Made by a program: the position numbers and the translations under genes
Part shown: positions 51,189 to 59,705 of the stretch, piece after piece
Numbering within the stretch: position 1 is the first letter of the stretch
How the letters are laid out: the number at the start of each line of letters is the position of its first letter
Notes under the pieces: generated by a model
The model's input: only the letters and a program-made list of their open reading frames with translations
Told to the model about the DNA's origin: nothing
Database searches by the model: none
NCBI GenBank assembly: GCA_020072585.1
Contig: JAIQGL010000013.1
Span: forward strand, 62,001-126,000
Direction: 5' to 3'
DNA length: 64,000 nucleotides
Source of the DNA: Terriglobia bacterium
GTDB taxonomy: Bacteria > Acidobacteriota > Terriglobia > Terriglobales > Acidobacteriaceae

Positions 51189-52573
51189 CAGAGTCCTGCG
51201 AAGAGGTTTACTCTTCGCTCCTGCGGAGCTTTAAAGGTGACTTGTTGCGTCCCGGTGCCAGCGGTTATGAAGATGCCCGGCTGGTTTGGAATGGCATGTT
51301 TGATCGGCGACCCGGTCTCATCGCTCGCTGTGCTGATGTCAGTGATGTGCAAATCGCAGCCCGAGTCGCTTCTCAGGCGGGAGTTCTAACCGCCATACGT
51401 TGCGGCGGACATAGTCTTGCTGGGTTCAGCACGTGCGATAGCGGCTTGGTGATTGATCTATCAAAGATGCGGCAGGTCACAGTTGATCCCGAGGCTATGC
51501 GGGCGCGCTTTGCTGGAGGCTGCCTGTTGGGGTCGGTTGATACCGCAACGCAAAAAGCGGGATTGGTCTTTCCCTCCGGTGTGGTTTCTCATACCGGCGC
51601 TGCCGGATTGATTTTAGGCGGAGGAACCGGATGGCTCACCCGGCGGTTCGGGCTATCATGCGATAACGTTGAGGGGTTCACTCTGGTAGCAGCGGATAGC
51701 TCCATCGTTCGCGCGAATGCAAAAGAGAATGCAGATTTGTTTTGGGCTTTGCGCGGTGGCGGCGGGAACTTTGGCGTGGTGACAGAATTTGAAGTGAAAC
51801 TGCATCCGCTTACCGCTGTGGTTCTTGCTGAAGGATTAACGCCAGAGTCCAACATTTGTGCGCTGCTTGGATTCTGGAGAGAGTTCATGGCAGAAGCGCC
51901 ACTCGATTTGAAGTGGAACATTAATCTGCGTCTCGCCCCACATACGGAGAACGTACCTATAGAGATGCGTGGGCGGCCCGTGGCCAGCAGTTCCTTGGTT
52001 TGGACAGGTGAGCCGGACGTCGGTCGCAAATACCTGGAGCACGCACTTTCTATGTGTCGGCCAGACACCGTGAACAGCGGAACAGTATCTTTCCTGAATC
52101 TGCAAACCATGGCGGATTCTGATTTTCCTCATGGGCAGCGTTATTACACTAAATCCGGCTATTTTACTCGCCTTGACGACAGCAGTATCGACCGTATGCT
52201 GGAGGCGGTTGTCACGATTCCTTCGCTGGAGACAATGGTTGAACTTGCCTATCTTGGCGGTGCGGCTGCGCAGGTTGTCGCGAAAGAAACCGCATTCGGC
52301 GACCGCAGTGCTCCCTTCGTCATGACTTTACTGGCAAACTGGAAGGAAGCGTCTGGCGACGATGCCCATATTTCCTGGGTGCGTGGAGTTTTCAAGAAGC
52401 TTCAACCCGCGATGAAGCCGGGTGTGTACGTAAACTTTATGAGTGACGATGAGCAGGATCGCGTCCCCGAGGCCTATCAGGAACGATGGGACCGCATGGT
52501 CGAGGTTAAGTCGCATTACGATCCGAACAACTTCTTCCGGCTCAACCAGAATGTACAGCCAAAAAAACCATAA
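51185..52573 (+). CDS. FAD-dependent oxidoreductase, berberine-bridge-enzyme-like
   Basis: 462 residues from ATG 51185 overlapping the permease stop; the frame is open further upstream but only inside the permease. FAD_binding_4 domain with IRCGGHSLAGFSTCDSGLVIDLSKMRQV (His of GGHS is the usual covalent FAD link) and HTGAAGLILGGGTGWLTRRFGLSCDNVEGFTLV. The C-terminal BBE motif is HYDPNNFFRLNQNVQP. The second FAD-binding Cys of bicovalent members seems absent. It probably oxidises a sugar, amine or small secondary metabolite in the cytoplasm. Confidence 0.9.
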   Translation: MTESCEEVYSSLLRSFKGDLLRPGASGYEDARLVWNGMFDRRPGLIARCADVSDVQIAARVASQAGVLTAIRCGGHSLAGFSTCDSGLVIDLSKMRQVTVDPEAMRARFAGGCLLGSVDTATQKAGLVFPSGVVSHTGAAGLILGGGTGWLTRRFGLSCDNVEGFTLVAADSSIVRANAKENADLFWALRGGGGNFGVVTEFEVKLHPLTAVVLAEGLTPESNICALLGFWREFMAEAPLDLKWNINLRLAPHTENVPIEMRGRPVASSSLVWTGEPDVGRKYLEHALSMCRPDTVNSGTVSFLNLQTMADSDFPHGQRYYTKSGYFTRLDDSSIDRMLEAVVTIPSLETMVELAYLGGAAAQVVAKETAFGDRSAPFVMTLLANWKEASGDDAHISWVRGVFKKLQPAMKPGVYVNFMSDDEQDRVPEAYQERWDRMVEVKSHYDPNNFFRLNQNVQPKKP

Positions 52574-52652
52574 TAAAGAGTACATAATTAGCTGTGGCCT
52601 GGGGGCATGCGAAACGTGGGTAATGTGCCTAACCCGCTCTCGCAATTCTAAG

Positions 52653-54290
52653 CTACACATAGATTCCGGGCGCTTCGTGCCCGATCTTCTGCACATATTC
52701 AACATATGAGCCCGGATATATATGCGGATTGCGGTCCGTTCCACTTTCGCCGCCCAGTTCCAGCACACGTGAGCCCAGCCCGCGCAAAAACATACGATCG
52801 TGCGACACAAAGATCATGGTGCCTTCAAAGTCTTTTAGCGCTTCCACCAGCATCTCTTTGGTTGCCAGATCAAGGTGGTTCGTGGGTTCATCAAGCACAA
52901 GAAAATTGGGCGGGTTATACAGCATCAGCGCCATGACCAGGCGGGACTTTTCTCCGCCGGAAAGAGCGCGAATCTTCTTATCAACGTCATCTCCAGAAAA
53001 CTGGAAGGCGCCCGCGAGAGTGCGCAAGGCCCCCAGGCCGTCATGCGGGAAATCTCTCTGTAGTTGCTCGATGATGGTCAAATCAGGATCGAGCACATCC
53101 AGTGATTGTTGTGCGAAATACCCCATGATCAGGCTTGCTCCCAGACGGACCCTTCCAGAGTCGGGCTGGGTTGCGCCGGCGATCATCTTGAGCAGAGTGG
53201 TTTTGCCGGCGCCATTTCTGCCCATCACTGCCCACCGCTCCCCACGCCTGACGGTGAGATTAAAACCTTCATAGATCACGCGCGGGCCATAGCTCTTATG
53301 CAGGTCCTCAAGAACAGCAACCTGTTCGCCTGAACGCGGCGGAACGCGGAATTCAAATTTCACGATCTGTCGCTTTTTTGGTAGTTCGATTTTCTCGATC
53401 TTGTCTAGCGCTTTAATCCGGCTCTGGACTTGCGCGGCTTTGGCGGCGTGCGTTCGGAAGCGGTCAATAAATCGCTGCTCCTTTGCCAGCATGGACTGCT
53501 GGCGGGCGAAGGCGGCCTGCTGATTGGCGGACCGAATGTTGCGTTCCCGTTCGTGAAAATCATAGTTGCCGGAGTATGTGATGATTTCGCCGGCATCAAT
53601 CTCTGCGATTTTGGAGACAAGCCGGTTCATGAACTCCCGGTCGTGCGATGTCATCAACAGAGCGCCCTGGAACGATTTGAGAAACTGCTCCAGCCAGATG
53701 ATCGATTCAAGATCGAGGTGGTTGGTGGGTTCGTCCATCAGCAGGACATCCGGACGCCCTAAGAGAACTCGGGCCAGCGCAACCCGCATCTTCCAGCCGC
53801 CGGAGAGAGCTCCAACATCGCCTTCAATCTGGTCGTCCTTAAAACCCAGACCGTGAAGCACCTCTCGTGCCTGCGCTTCAAGCGCGTAGCCGCCAAGATG
53901 CTCGTATTCTTCCTGCACTTCCCCAAAGCGCGCCAGCACGCGGTCCATCTCGTTTGCCTTGGCTGGATCTGCCATTGCTTGCTGCAAGGCTTCCAGTTCA
54001 TGGTGGAGATCGCCAACACGTCCACTGCCGGCAATTGCTTCATCCAAGACAGATCGTCCGGCCATCTCTTCCACGTCTTGCCGAAAGTAACCAATCGTCA
54101 ACCGTTTGGGGACTGACACCTCACCTTCATCCGGGACTTCTTCTCCCACAACCATGCGAAATAGAGTTGTTTTGCCCGCGCCGTTGGGCCCCACCAAGCC
54201 AACCTTTTCCCCTGGATTGAGCTGAAATGACGCGTCAACGAAAACCAGCTGTTTGCCGTATTGCTTGTTGATATTAGAAAAAGAGATCAT
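52653..54290 (-). CDS. ABC-F family ATPase
   Basis: 545 residues, two ABC domains without membrane spans. Domain 1 has GLVGPNGAGKTTLF, LSGGWKMRVALARVLL and VLLMDEPTNHLDLESI; the typical linker rich in Lys/Arg/Gln lies at about 235-300 (QQAAFARQQSMLAKEQRFIDRFR). Domain 2 has VMGRNGAGKTTLL, LSGGEKSRLVMALML and FLVLDEPTNHLDLAT. ABC-F proteins act on ribosomes (translation control or antibiotic protection); the pattern here is closest to YbiT/Uup housekeeping types. It converges with the oxidase gene and diverges from the pseudouridine synthase gene. Confidence 0.93.
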   Translation of the reverse strand: MISFSNINKQYGKQLVFVDASFQLNPGEKVGLVGPNGAGKTTLFRMVVGEEVPDEGEVSVPKRLTIGYFRQDVEEMAGRSVLDEAIAGSGRVGDLHHELEALQQAMADPAKANEMDRVLARFGEVQEEYEHLGGYALEAQAREVLHGLGFKDDQIEGDVGALSGGWKMRVALARVLLGRPDVLLMDEPTNHLDLESIIWLEQFLKSFQGALLMTSHDREFMNRLVSKIAEIDAGEIITYSGNYDFHERERNIRSANQQAAFARQQSMLAKEQRFIDRFRTHAAKAAQVQSRIKALDKIEKIELPKKRQIVKFEFRVPPRSGEQVAVLEDLHKSYGPRVIYEGFNLTVRRGERWAVMGRNGAGKTTLLKMIAGATQPDSGRVRLGASLIMGYFAQQSLDVLDPDLTIIEQLQRDFPHDGLGALRTLAGAFQFSGDDVDKKIRALSGGEKSRLVMALMLYNPPNFLVLDEPTNHLDLATKEMLVEALKDFEGTMIFVSHDRMFLRGLGSRVLELGGESGTDRNPHIYPGSYVEYVQKIGHEAPGIYV

Positions 54291-54438
54291 TCCAAATTCA
54301 AGCTAACAGAATCCCGAGCGGATGTATAACTGACGGCAAAAATCATCTTCTTAAGTTGAACCCACTCAGTCGCACTTTTCAGCGTTTGCGATGTGAACGA
54401 AACGGCTTGATAATGAGCTGAATGGTCAAGCTCTGCCA

Positions 54439-55233
54439 ATGAAAAAACCTCCGGACAACTCTTGCAAGCATACGGGAAAGCCCGGTCATACTTCGGCCCC
54501 CCAAGGCAGGCGTCCTCCGCGTTTTTCACGAGAGGTTGCAGTCCTTTATGAAGATGATGCCGTGGTTGTTCTTAACAAACCAGCTGGGCTGCTGGCTGTA
54601 CCGATCAAGGGTTCGGATACTCCGTCCGCTTTGTCTCTGCTCATCACAAGGCTGAAGCCCAGGAAACAGCGGGCCCTGGTCGTGCATCGCATTGATCGTT
54701 TTGCCTCCGGGATTCTTCTGTTTGCCAAAACCGATTCGGACAGAGATGCGTTGGTGCGCCAATTCCTCGCCCACACTCCAGTGAGGCAATATCTCGCAGT
54801 ATTGCGTGGTCGTCTTAGCACCAGGACAGGAACACTCGTTCACTATTTTCGCCGCGAAGGAATGTTTCAACAGCTGCGGACGGCGAAAGACCACCAGGCG
54901 GCCCGGGCCGAACTCCGATATTCGCTGGAACGCGTTTTTGCGGATGCTTCGCTCGTGCGAGTTGAATTGGTGACAGGACTACAAAATCAGATCCGAGCAC
55001 AATTTTCAGCAATGGGCCATCCGATCATCGGCGATAGAAAATATCACCGGTCGGAAGCCTCAGAGAAGCTAATTGATCGCGTTGCTCTTCATGCCACGCA
55101 TCTTCAATTTGTTCATCCGCGCTCGGGAGAGAGCATCTCGATCGACTGCGAACCACCTGCTGATTTCCAGAACCTTGTAAGAGAGCTGTCGCACTCAAAC
55201 CGTTCGCGTCGTGAAGGGAAGCATCCTGGCTGA
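54439..55233 (+). CDS. RluA-family pseudouridine synthase
   Basis: 264 residues. A basic, Pro-rich N-terminal tail (about 1-32) precedes the catalytic domain: VLYEDDAVVVLNKPAGLLAVP, then LVVHRIDRFASGILLFAKTD, where the Asp of HRID corresponds to the catalytic Asp of the HRLD motif. The tail block is VELVTGLQNQIRAQFSAMGHPIIGDRKYH (family: G..HQIR.H....G.PI.GD..Y). No S4 domain is visible. It isomerises uridines in rRNA or tRNA; the exact target is not evident. Confidence 0.93.
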   Translation: MKKPPDNSCKHTGKPGHTSAPQGRRPPRFSREVAVLYEDDAVVVLNKPAGLLAVPIKGSDTPSALSLLITRLKPRKQRALVVHRIDRFASGILLFAKTDSDRDALVRQFLAHTPVRQYLAVLRGRLSTRTGTLVHYFRREGMFQQLRTAKDHQAARAELRYSLERVFADASLVRVELVTGLQNQIRAQFSAMGHPIIGDRKYHRSEASEKLIDRVALHATHLQFVHPRSGESISIDCEPPADFQNLVRELSHSNRSRREGKHPG

Positions 55234-55276
55234 CTCCCGGGACAAATCATATGGGCGGCTGTCCTGGTGCGACTGA

Positions 55277-56914
55277 TCAATGGGCTGGGAGCGGAACTAC
55301 TCCCAGGAATTGCTGCTGGTCATTCGCACCGTTACTCCCCAGGTTGTAATTGGAGACGAACAGCGCGAATGCGTCGTGATCTGTAAGGGCCAGCCCAAAA
55401 TAATCCCCAATGAAGGTTGTTGTGTCATTCGGTCCGTTGGGATGGGGTAGTTGGCCCGTTGTTGTTCCTGGATTTTGCGGATCCCAGCTCGCCCTCGTCA
55501 CTCTGACATTGGAACCCATCGGCGCCAGACCGTTGTATCCGTCACGGAAGAACTGAATCGATGTGTCAATACAAAAATTAGTGCGGCCTCGGTCCTGTCG
55601 CAGAATGTTGGGATCGCTGAGAGGACATGGCAGGCGGCGATCATAGAACGCTATTGCCAATGTGCCGTCAGGTCCCGCCGCCACCGTGGCCTGAAATTGA
55701 TCAGTTCCATCTGCAACGGTGCTGCCATCGTTTACTGGAATCGGAACTGTCCAGCTGCCACCACGGTCCCTGGACTCGATTAATTGCAAGTCAAGACCGG
55801 AACCGCTATCCACTTCGAGTGAAACCAGCAGGTTGCCATTGGCCGGATTGACTGTAAAACTGTAAACGATCCCTTCTCTAAACGTTGTGTTTGGAAGCTG
55901 ACCGAAGACACCGTGGCGAAAGGTGTGCACAAAAGTCGGCGCTGAGAACGTTCGGCCTCCATCAGTAGACTGAACCAGCCAAAGATCACAATTCGGCTCT
56001 TTAGAAGGCGAGAAGCTTCCATAAGTCACATAAACCGTGCCGTCTGGTCCCGCACTAACAAAAACGTACGTATGGAACGTGCCGTCTGGAGTATGGAGTG
56101 AAACCTGTATCGGATCAGAAAAACTTTTTCCGTGATCGGTTGATCTGGAAAACCAGACTTCTCCGGAGTCCGCGTCAAACCTTGTCCATGCGGCATAGAC
56201 GTTGCCCATATTGGGGCTGTGAGGATTTGAGTCAGTGGCCACCCATTGTTTATCCGCAGTGACCAGGGCGCCGGGCGGATCATAAACGATGATGGGCTCG
56301 TCATGATTGGCTACTCGCCAGACGTTACCGCCGTCCGTTGATTTGACGACAGAAATTTCACTTCCGGGAGAGATGTCAAAGAGCGGATTGCCTCCGGCAT
56401 CATACTCAAAGCTGAAAGGCCCCATGTTAGAAAAAACCGCGCCCTTCGGATCAAACGCCAAAATTGGATCTGTGGTCGCTGTCCATGAGTTTGTTGGGGC
56501 TGACTGACAGTCAAAACCGGGAACAAGTTCTGATCTCCATGTTTTACCGCCATCAAATGAAACATGCGAACCTACATGAAATAAATAAAAGAGTGGATCA
56601 AAAAAGAACTTTGACATTGCTACCAGATGCTTGGGGTCCGTCGGGTCGATGGTAATCCAAGATTCGCTGAAATGGTTGTTGTAAAGAGCATTGAATACAC
56701 AAGCACCATTCCTGTCGGTGGCGCCGCCTGCTACCGGCGAGCTCACTTGTATGTTGGGTATGCGACGGTTGCTGGAAGCATAGGGACCATCAGCAGCAAA
56801 CGAGGTTATCGTGGCCAGGAATAAGCTAACGAATAAAGCAACCCGAACCCAGCCGTTTTGGGAAATAGCTAACAGTGATGCTTTAGAAGAGGCGGAATAG
56901 GAAAAGACTTTCAC
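55277..56914 (-). CDS. Secreted sialidase-like (BNR/Asp-box) propeller protein
   Basis: 545 residues. The GTG at 56914 is the preferred start because GGAGGAA lies five bases upstream; the open frame further up lacks one. A signal peptide (WVRVALFVSLFLATITSFAADG) shows export. At least five Asp-box motifs are visible (SFDGGKTW, STDGGNVW, STDHGKSF, STDGGRTF, SRDRGGSW), the mark of a six-bladed sialidase-type propeller. The catalytic Arg triad of true sialidases cannot be confirmed, so it may bind rather than cut glycans. Its promoter region carries a possible TATAAT box and palindrome (listed separately). Confidence 0.87.
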   Translation of the reverse strand: MKVFSYSASSKASLLAISQNGWVRVALFVSLFLATITSFAADGPYASSNRRIPNIQVSSPVAGGATDRNGACVFNALYNNHFSESWITIDPTDPKHLVAMSKFFFDPLFYLFHVGSHVSFDGGKTWRSELVPGFDCQSAPTNSWTATTDPILAFDPKGAVFSNMGPFSFEYDAGGNPLFDISPGSEISVVKSTDGGNVWRVANHDEPIIVYDPPGALVTADKQWVATDSNPHSPNMGNVYAAWTRFDADSGEVWFSRSTDHGKSFSDPIQVSLHTPDGTFHTYVFVSAGPDGTVYVTYGSFSPSKEPNCDLWLVQSTDGGRTFSAPTFVHTFRHGVFGQLPNTTFREGIVYSFTVNPANGNLLVSLEVDSGSGLDLQLIESRDRGGSWTVPIPVNDGSTVADGTDQFQATVAAGPDGTLAIAFYDRRLPCPLSDPNILRQDRGRTNFCIDTSIQFFRDGYNGLAPMGSNVRVTRASWDPQNPGTTTGQLPHPNGPNDTTTFIGDYFGLALTDHDAFALFVSNYNLGSNGANDQQQFLGVVPLPAH

Positions 56915-56989
56915 AACTTCCTCCAGATCGAAGGATTTGTGCAGCCTCAAGATTCTCAAGGCACGGCACTTATTTGGTCAATTGAAAAG

Positions 56990-57035
56990 ATTATAAATTT
57001 CAAATTTTAGTTCCAAATGGGGAATGCGATTCCCC
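56990..57035 (-). promoter_or_regulatory. Promoter and palindromic operator of the sialidase-like gene
   Basis: On the minus strand TATAAT (56990-56995) lies 16 bases after TTTGGA (57012-57017), a plausible sigma-70 pair. The -35 is covered by TTCC-N5-GGGAA (57011-57024) and touches a perfect dyad, GGGGAAT-GCG-ATTCCCC (57019-57035). A regulator binding there would block or assist the polymerase. The dyad lies about 105 bases upstream of the start codon and just after the convergent end of the M28 peptidase gene. Confidence 0.45.
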
Positions 57036-57058
57036 GTTGGACGCTTACATTCAACCAG

Positions 57059-59386
57059 TCATGGCAATACATATTTCCTGCACACAAATGAAGTGTCGCT
57101 CTCAAAGTCTGCCACAAATTCCAACGGACGGAAGGGAGCCGAAGCCGGTAAACCAACTGACTCATCGGCAAGTTGAAATGAAATACCAGACGGAGCAAGC
57201 AGTTGGAAGCGAAGGTCTACTTCCTTGTCTCTCATGCCATAGAGCGCAAGTTCCAAATGGTCAGACTGCGAAGTGGGAGCAATGTCGCGGCCGTTGACGG
57301 TTAGGCCAGATACCTTGATGTCATCGGCGAATGCGAGATGAATGGCATAGGCGCCCCTTACTGATCTTACGATCAGGTGAAGCTTGCGGGCATCACCATC
57401 TCTGTCATTGCTTCGTGCTTCAGCAATGGGTGGGGCAAGATCACTCGCGGGAGCGGGCGAAGTGAATACGGTCGGAAGATATCCGGTGAAGCATGCAGGC
57501 ATGGGGCCGCGCGACCTGGCATCCAAAGGGAAGAATTGGCCAGTCCACTGATCAACCGACTGATCACTCGTCATCCATATGGCTGTGTGATCGTCAGCAT
57601 TGAGGCCGTAAAAGATGCTATCCCGCCTTGGGTGTTGTCCGGTGTAGTGAGACAGCTGGATGCCAGAGAATGTGCAAGCAAGGGAACAAAGGAAAAGAAG
57701 GATAACCAGTGTCCGCGCCCATCGCTCAGATGGCGGGACCAGCACCTGCATTGCAGGCGCAGCGATTAGGAAGAAGATACTGATCAATGTTCCTGCAGCA
57801 ATGACAACGATCGTCTGCAGAGTGAGAAACACATAGAGTTGATAAATAAGCGGTGTGAGGAACAGCACCGCCGCGGCCAAGCTTGCCAGGCTGGCAACAA
57901 ACTTCGCGGTCGCTCCATCCCCTTTCTTTTGTAGCTCAATGACAAAGATGCCGAGAGTCATAAGCAGAAAGGGCCAGAACAAAAGATAACTTCCAGCCGG
58001 CAGCGCCAATGCAAGCGCCCAGCTAAGACAAGATAAGAAAATGAGTGCTCCAAAAGCCAACTCCCGGACTGAGAATCTCTTGGCAAAAAATATATAAACC
58101 AGACAGGAGATAGCGGCCCCTTCGAAAAGAAGGCCAATCAACAGGAAAGCATTGCTTGGAGAATCCGCCACAATTAGAGTGTTCTTGAGGATGTAAGAAA
58201 GGAGCCGCCAGGTTCCACCAAGCGCCAGCGGAACAATCACGAGCAGAAGCAGTCCTGGAAGCAATGCGAGCAAAAGTTTTCTGACCTTGAGTTCTCTCCG
58301 TGCCAGTGCAAACGCCACAGCAAAGACAAGCAGAATGGTTGCAGCTATTTGTTCCGGGATCACCCAGTTTTCTGAATATCCAATAAAAATACTTCCAACC
58401 GGATTGAAGAAAATATCGTCTGCCGTGGATTGCTGGAAGCGGGTCAGATCCAATTCGGCAAAATGTCTAGTCAAGGGCAGAGCATAGGAGCCATGATGCT
58501 GGAGCGAAGCGAGAGACAAGTTGTTCAAAGTATCAAGGCGAGAGTGATAAGCATCGAAGCCTGCTCCAAAAGCGAAATTTAACCCGGCAATCTTTGACCG
58601 GCGAAACTCGGTAAAATCTGTGTCATTTGGCAATATCTTGTAGAGCGCATAGAAGAGAGACGATCCTGTTGGATGAGGGGCGGCTTGGGATACTTCTTTT
58701 ATCAGTGCCTGGTTGCCGGAACTCGTTTCAAACAGCAAAGAGACTCCTTGATTACCGCGGGCCTCGAAATTTAGAATCAACCCTGCGTCTTTCATCCATG
58801 GATGAGAAGAGAAGAATGCCTCTGCCCCAAGCAGTCCTGCTTCTTCTCCATCAGTAAACAGGACTATAAGGTCGTTTCTCAGCGCCGGACCGGCCCGCAG
58901 GGCGCGGATAGTTTCAAGAATTGCTGCTACGCCTGCGCCATCATCGGCTGCTCCTGGTGCATGATAGCCGGAATCATAATGTGCCACCAGCATTACAGCA
59001 TGGGAGTTTGCTGTTCCCTTGAGACGCCCAAGAATGTCGTGCGTCTCTCCTGCGGTGATACGCCCGCCGTCCCGTGTGGTTCCAATGGCTATAAATACTT
59101 TTGGAGCCATTCCGAGCGAAGAGAGTTGTGCTACCAGATACTGTCGCACCGCCTCATTAGCGGAGGATCCGATGGGATGAGGAACACGAGCGATCGAGCG
59201 CAAATGATCTGCGGCGCGTTCTGCGGAGAAGTCTTGTTCAGGCGCCGAAGCAGGCAGGGGATCCGGTGGGTTTAGGGTCCGCAGAGAGAAGACTATTAAC
59301 AGGATCAGGAAACTCCATGCCAGAGACGAAATCAGCGCGCCACCTAGATAGCCAGCTTGTGGAGAAGATTTCGGTAGAAAACTCAT
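57059..59386 (-). CDS. Membrane M28-family zinc metallopeptidase
   Basis: 775 residues. An N-terminal membrane helix (about 15-37) is followed by an M28 catalytic domain (about 60-300) with the zinc ligands visible: H in LVAHYDSGYH, D in GAADDGAGVAAI, E in FTDGEEAGLLGAEAFF, the EARGNQG acidic residue and the late H in YHSRLDT. Then come about nine hydrophobic segments (330-620) and a C-terminal periplasmic beta domain. The layout equals that of ER-type Fxna/Ermp1-like M28 proteins and their bacterial relatives. It likely hydrolyses peptides at the periplasmic face. Start ATG 59386. Confidence 0.9.
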   Translation of the reverse strand: MSFLPKSSPQAGYLGGALISSLAWSFLILLIVFSLRTLNPPDPLPASAPEQDFSAERAADHLRSIARVPHPIGSSANEAVRQYLVAQLSSLGMAPKVFIAIGTTRDGGRITAGETHDILGRLKGTANSHAVMLVAHYDSGYHAPGAADDGAGVAAILETIRALRAGPALRNDLIVLFTDGEEAGLLGAEAFFSSHPWMKDAGLILNFEARGNQGVSLLFETSSGNQALIKEVSQAAPHPTGSSLFYALYKILPNDTDFTEFRRSKIAGLNFAFGAGFDAYHSRLDTLNNLSLASLQHHGSYALPLTRHFAELDLTRFQQSTADDIFFNPVGSIFIGYSENWVIPEQIAATILLVFAVAFALARRELKVRKLLLALLPGLLLLVIVPLALGGTWRLLSYILKNTLIVADSPSNAFLLIGLLFEGAAISCLVYIFFAKRFSVRELAFGALIFLSCLSWALALALPAGSYLLFWPFLLMTLGIFVIELQKKGDGATAKFVASLASLAAAVLFLTPLIYQLYVFLTLQTIVVIAAGTLISIFFLIAAPAMQVLVPPSERWARTLVILLFLCSLACTFSGIQLSHYTGQHPRRDSIFYGLNADDHTAIWMTSDQSVDQWTGQFFPLDARSRGPMPACFTGYLPTVFTSPAPASDLAPPIAEARSNDRDGDARKLHLIVRSVRGAYAIHLAFADDIKVSGLTVNGRDIAPTSQSDHLELALYGMRDKEVDLRFQLLAPSGISFQLADESVGLPASAPFRPLEFVADFESDTSFVCRKYVLP

Positions 59387-59705
59387 GGACGGAAGTATAT
59401 TGCAAAAGATTGATAGAAAATGTTATCTGGCATTCAAAGCCTAGGCGAAAGCATTTGTATCAAAATGGGATACACCTAGTTCATTTTGGAATCGATTTTC
59501 GTGGATGGTAGCTCCAATGCGTAAAAATTAGATGCCATCGTTGTTGATATATCTCGGATTACTAGCATGATAGCCAGCAATAAAATTTACCAACTCCAAA
59601 CTTCCCATTCTGGGAATGTTAATGTTGCCTAACCTACTTGACTTTGTTAGTTCCGTGCTAGTAGTGTGCTTTCCTCTAAGAGAGTTCTTGCACGGAGACG
59701 ACAAG
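59387..59705. other. Divergent intergenic region between M28 peptidase and propeller gene
   Basis: 319 bases, no gene. It contains TTC-ATTTT-GGAATC (from 59480, about 94 bases upstream of the M28 start) and a perfect dyad, TTCCCA-TTC-TGGGAA (59602-59616, about 90 bases upstream of the propeller start). A TTGACT at 59638 may be a -35 element, with no clean -10. The two motifs resemble those at 57011 and 63069. Confidence 0.4.
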
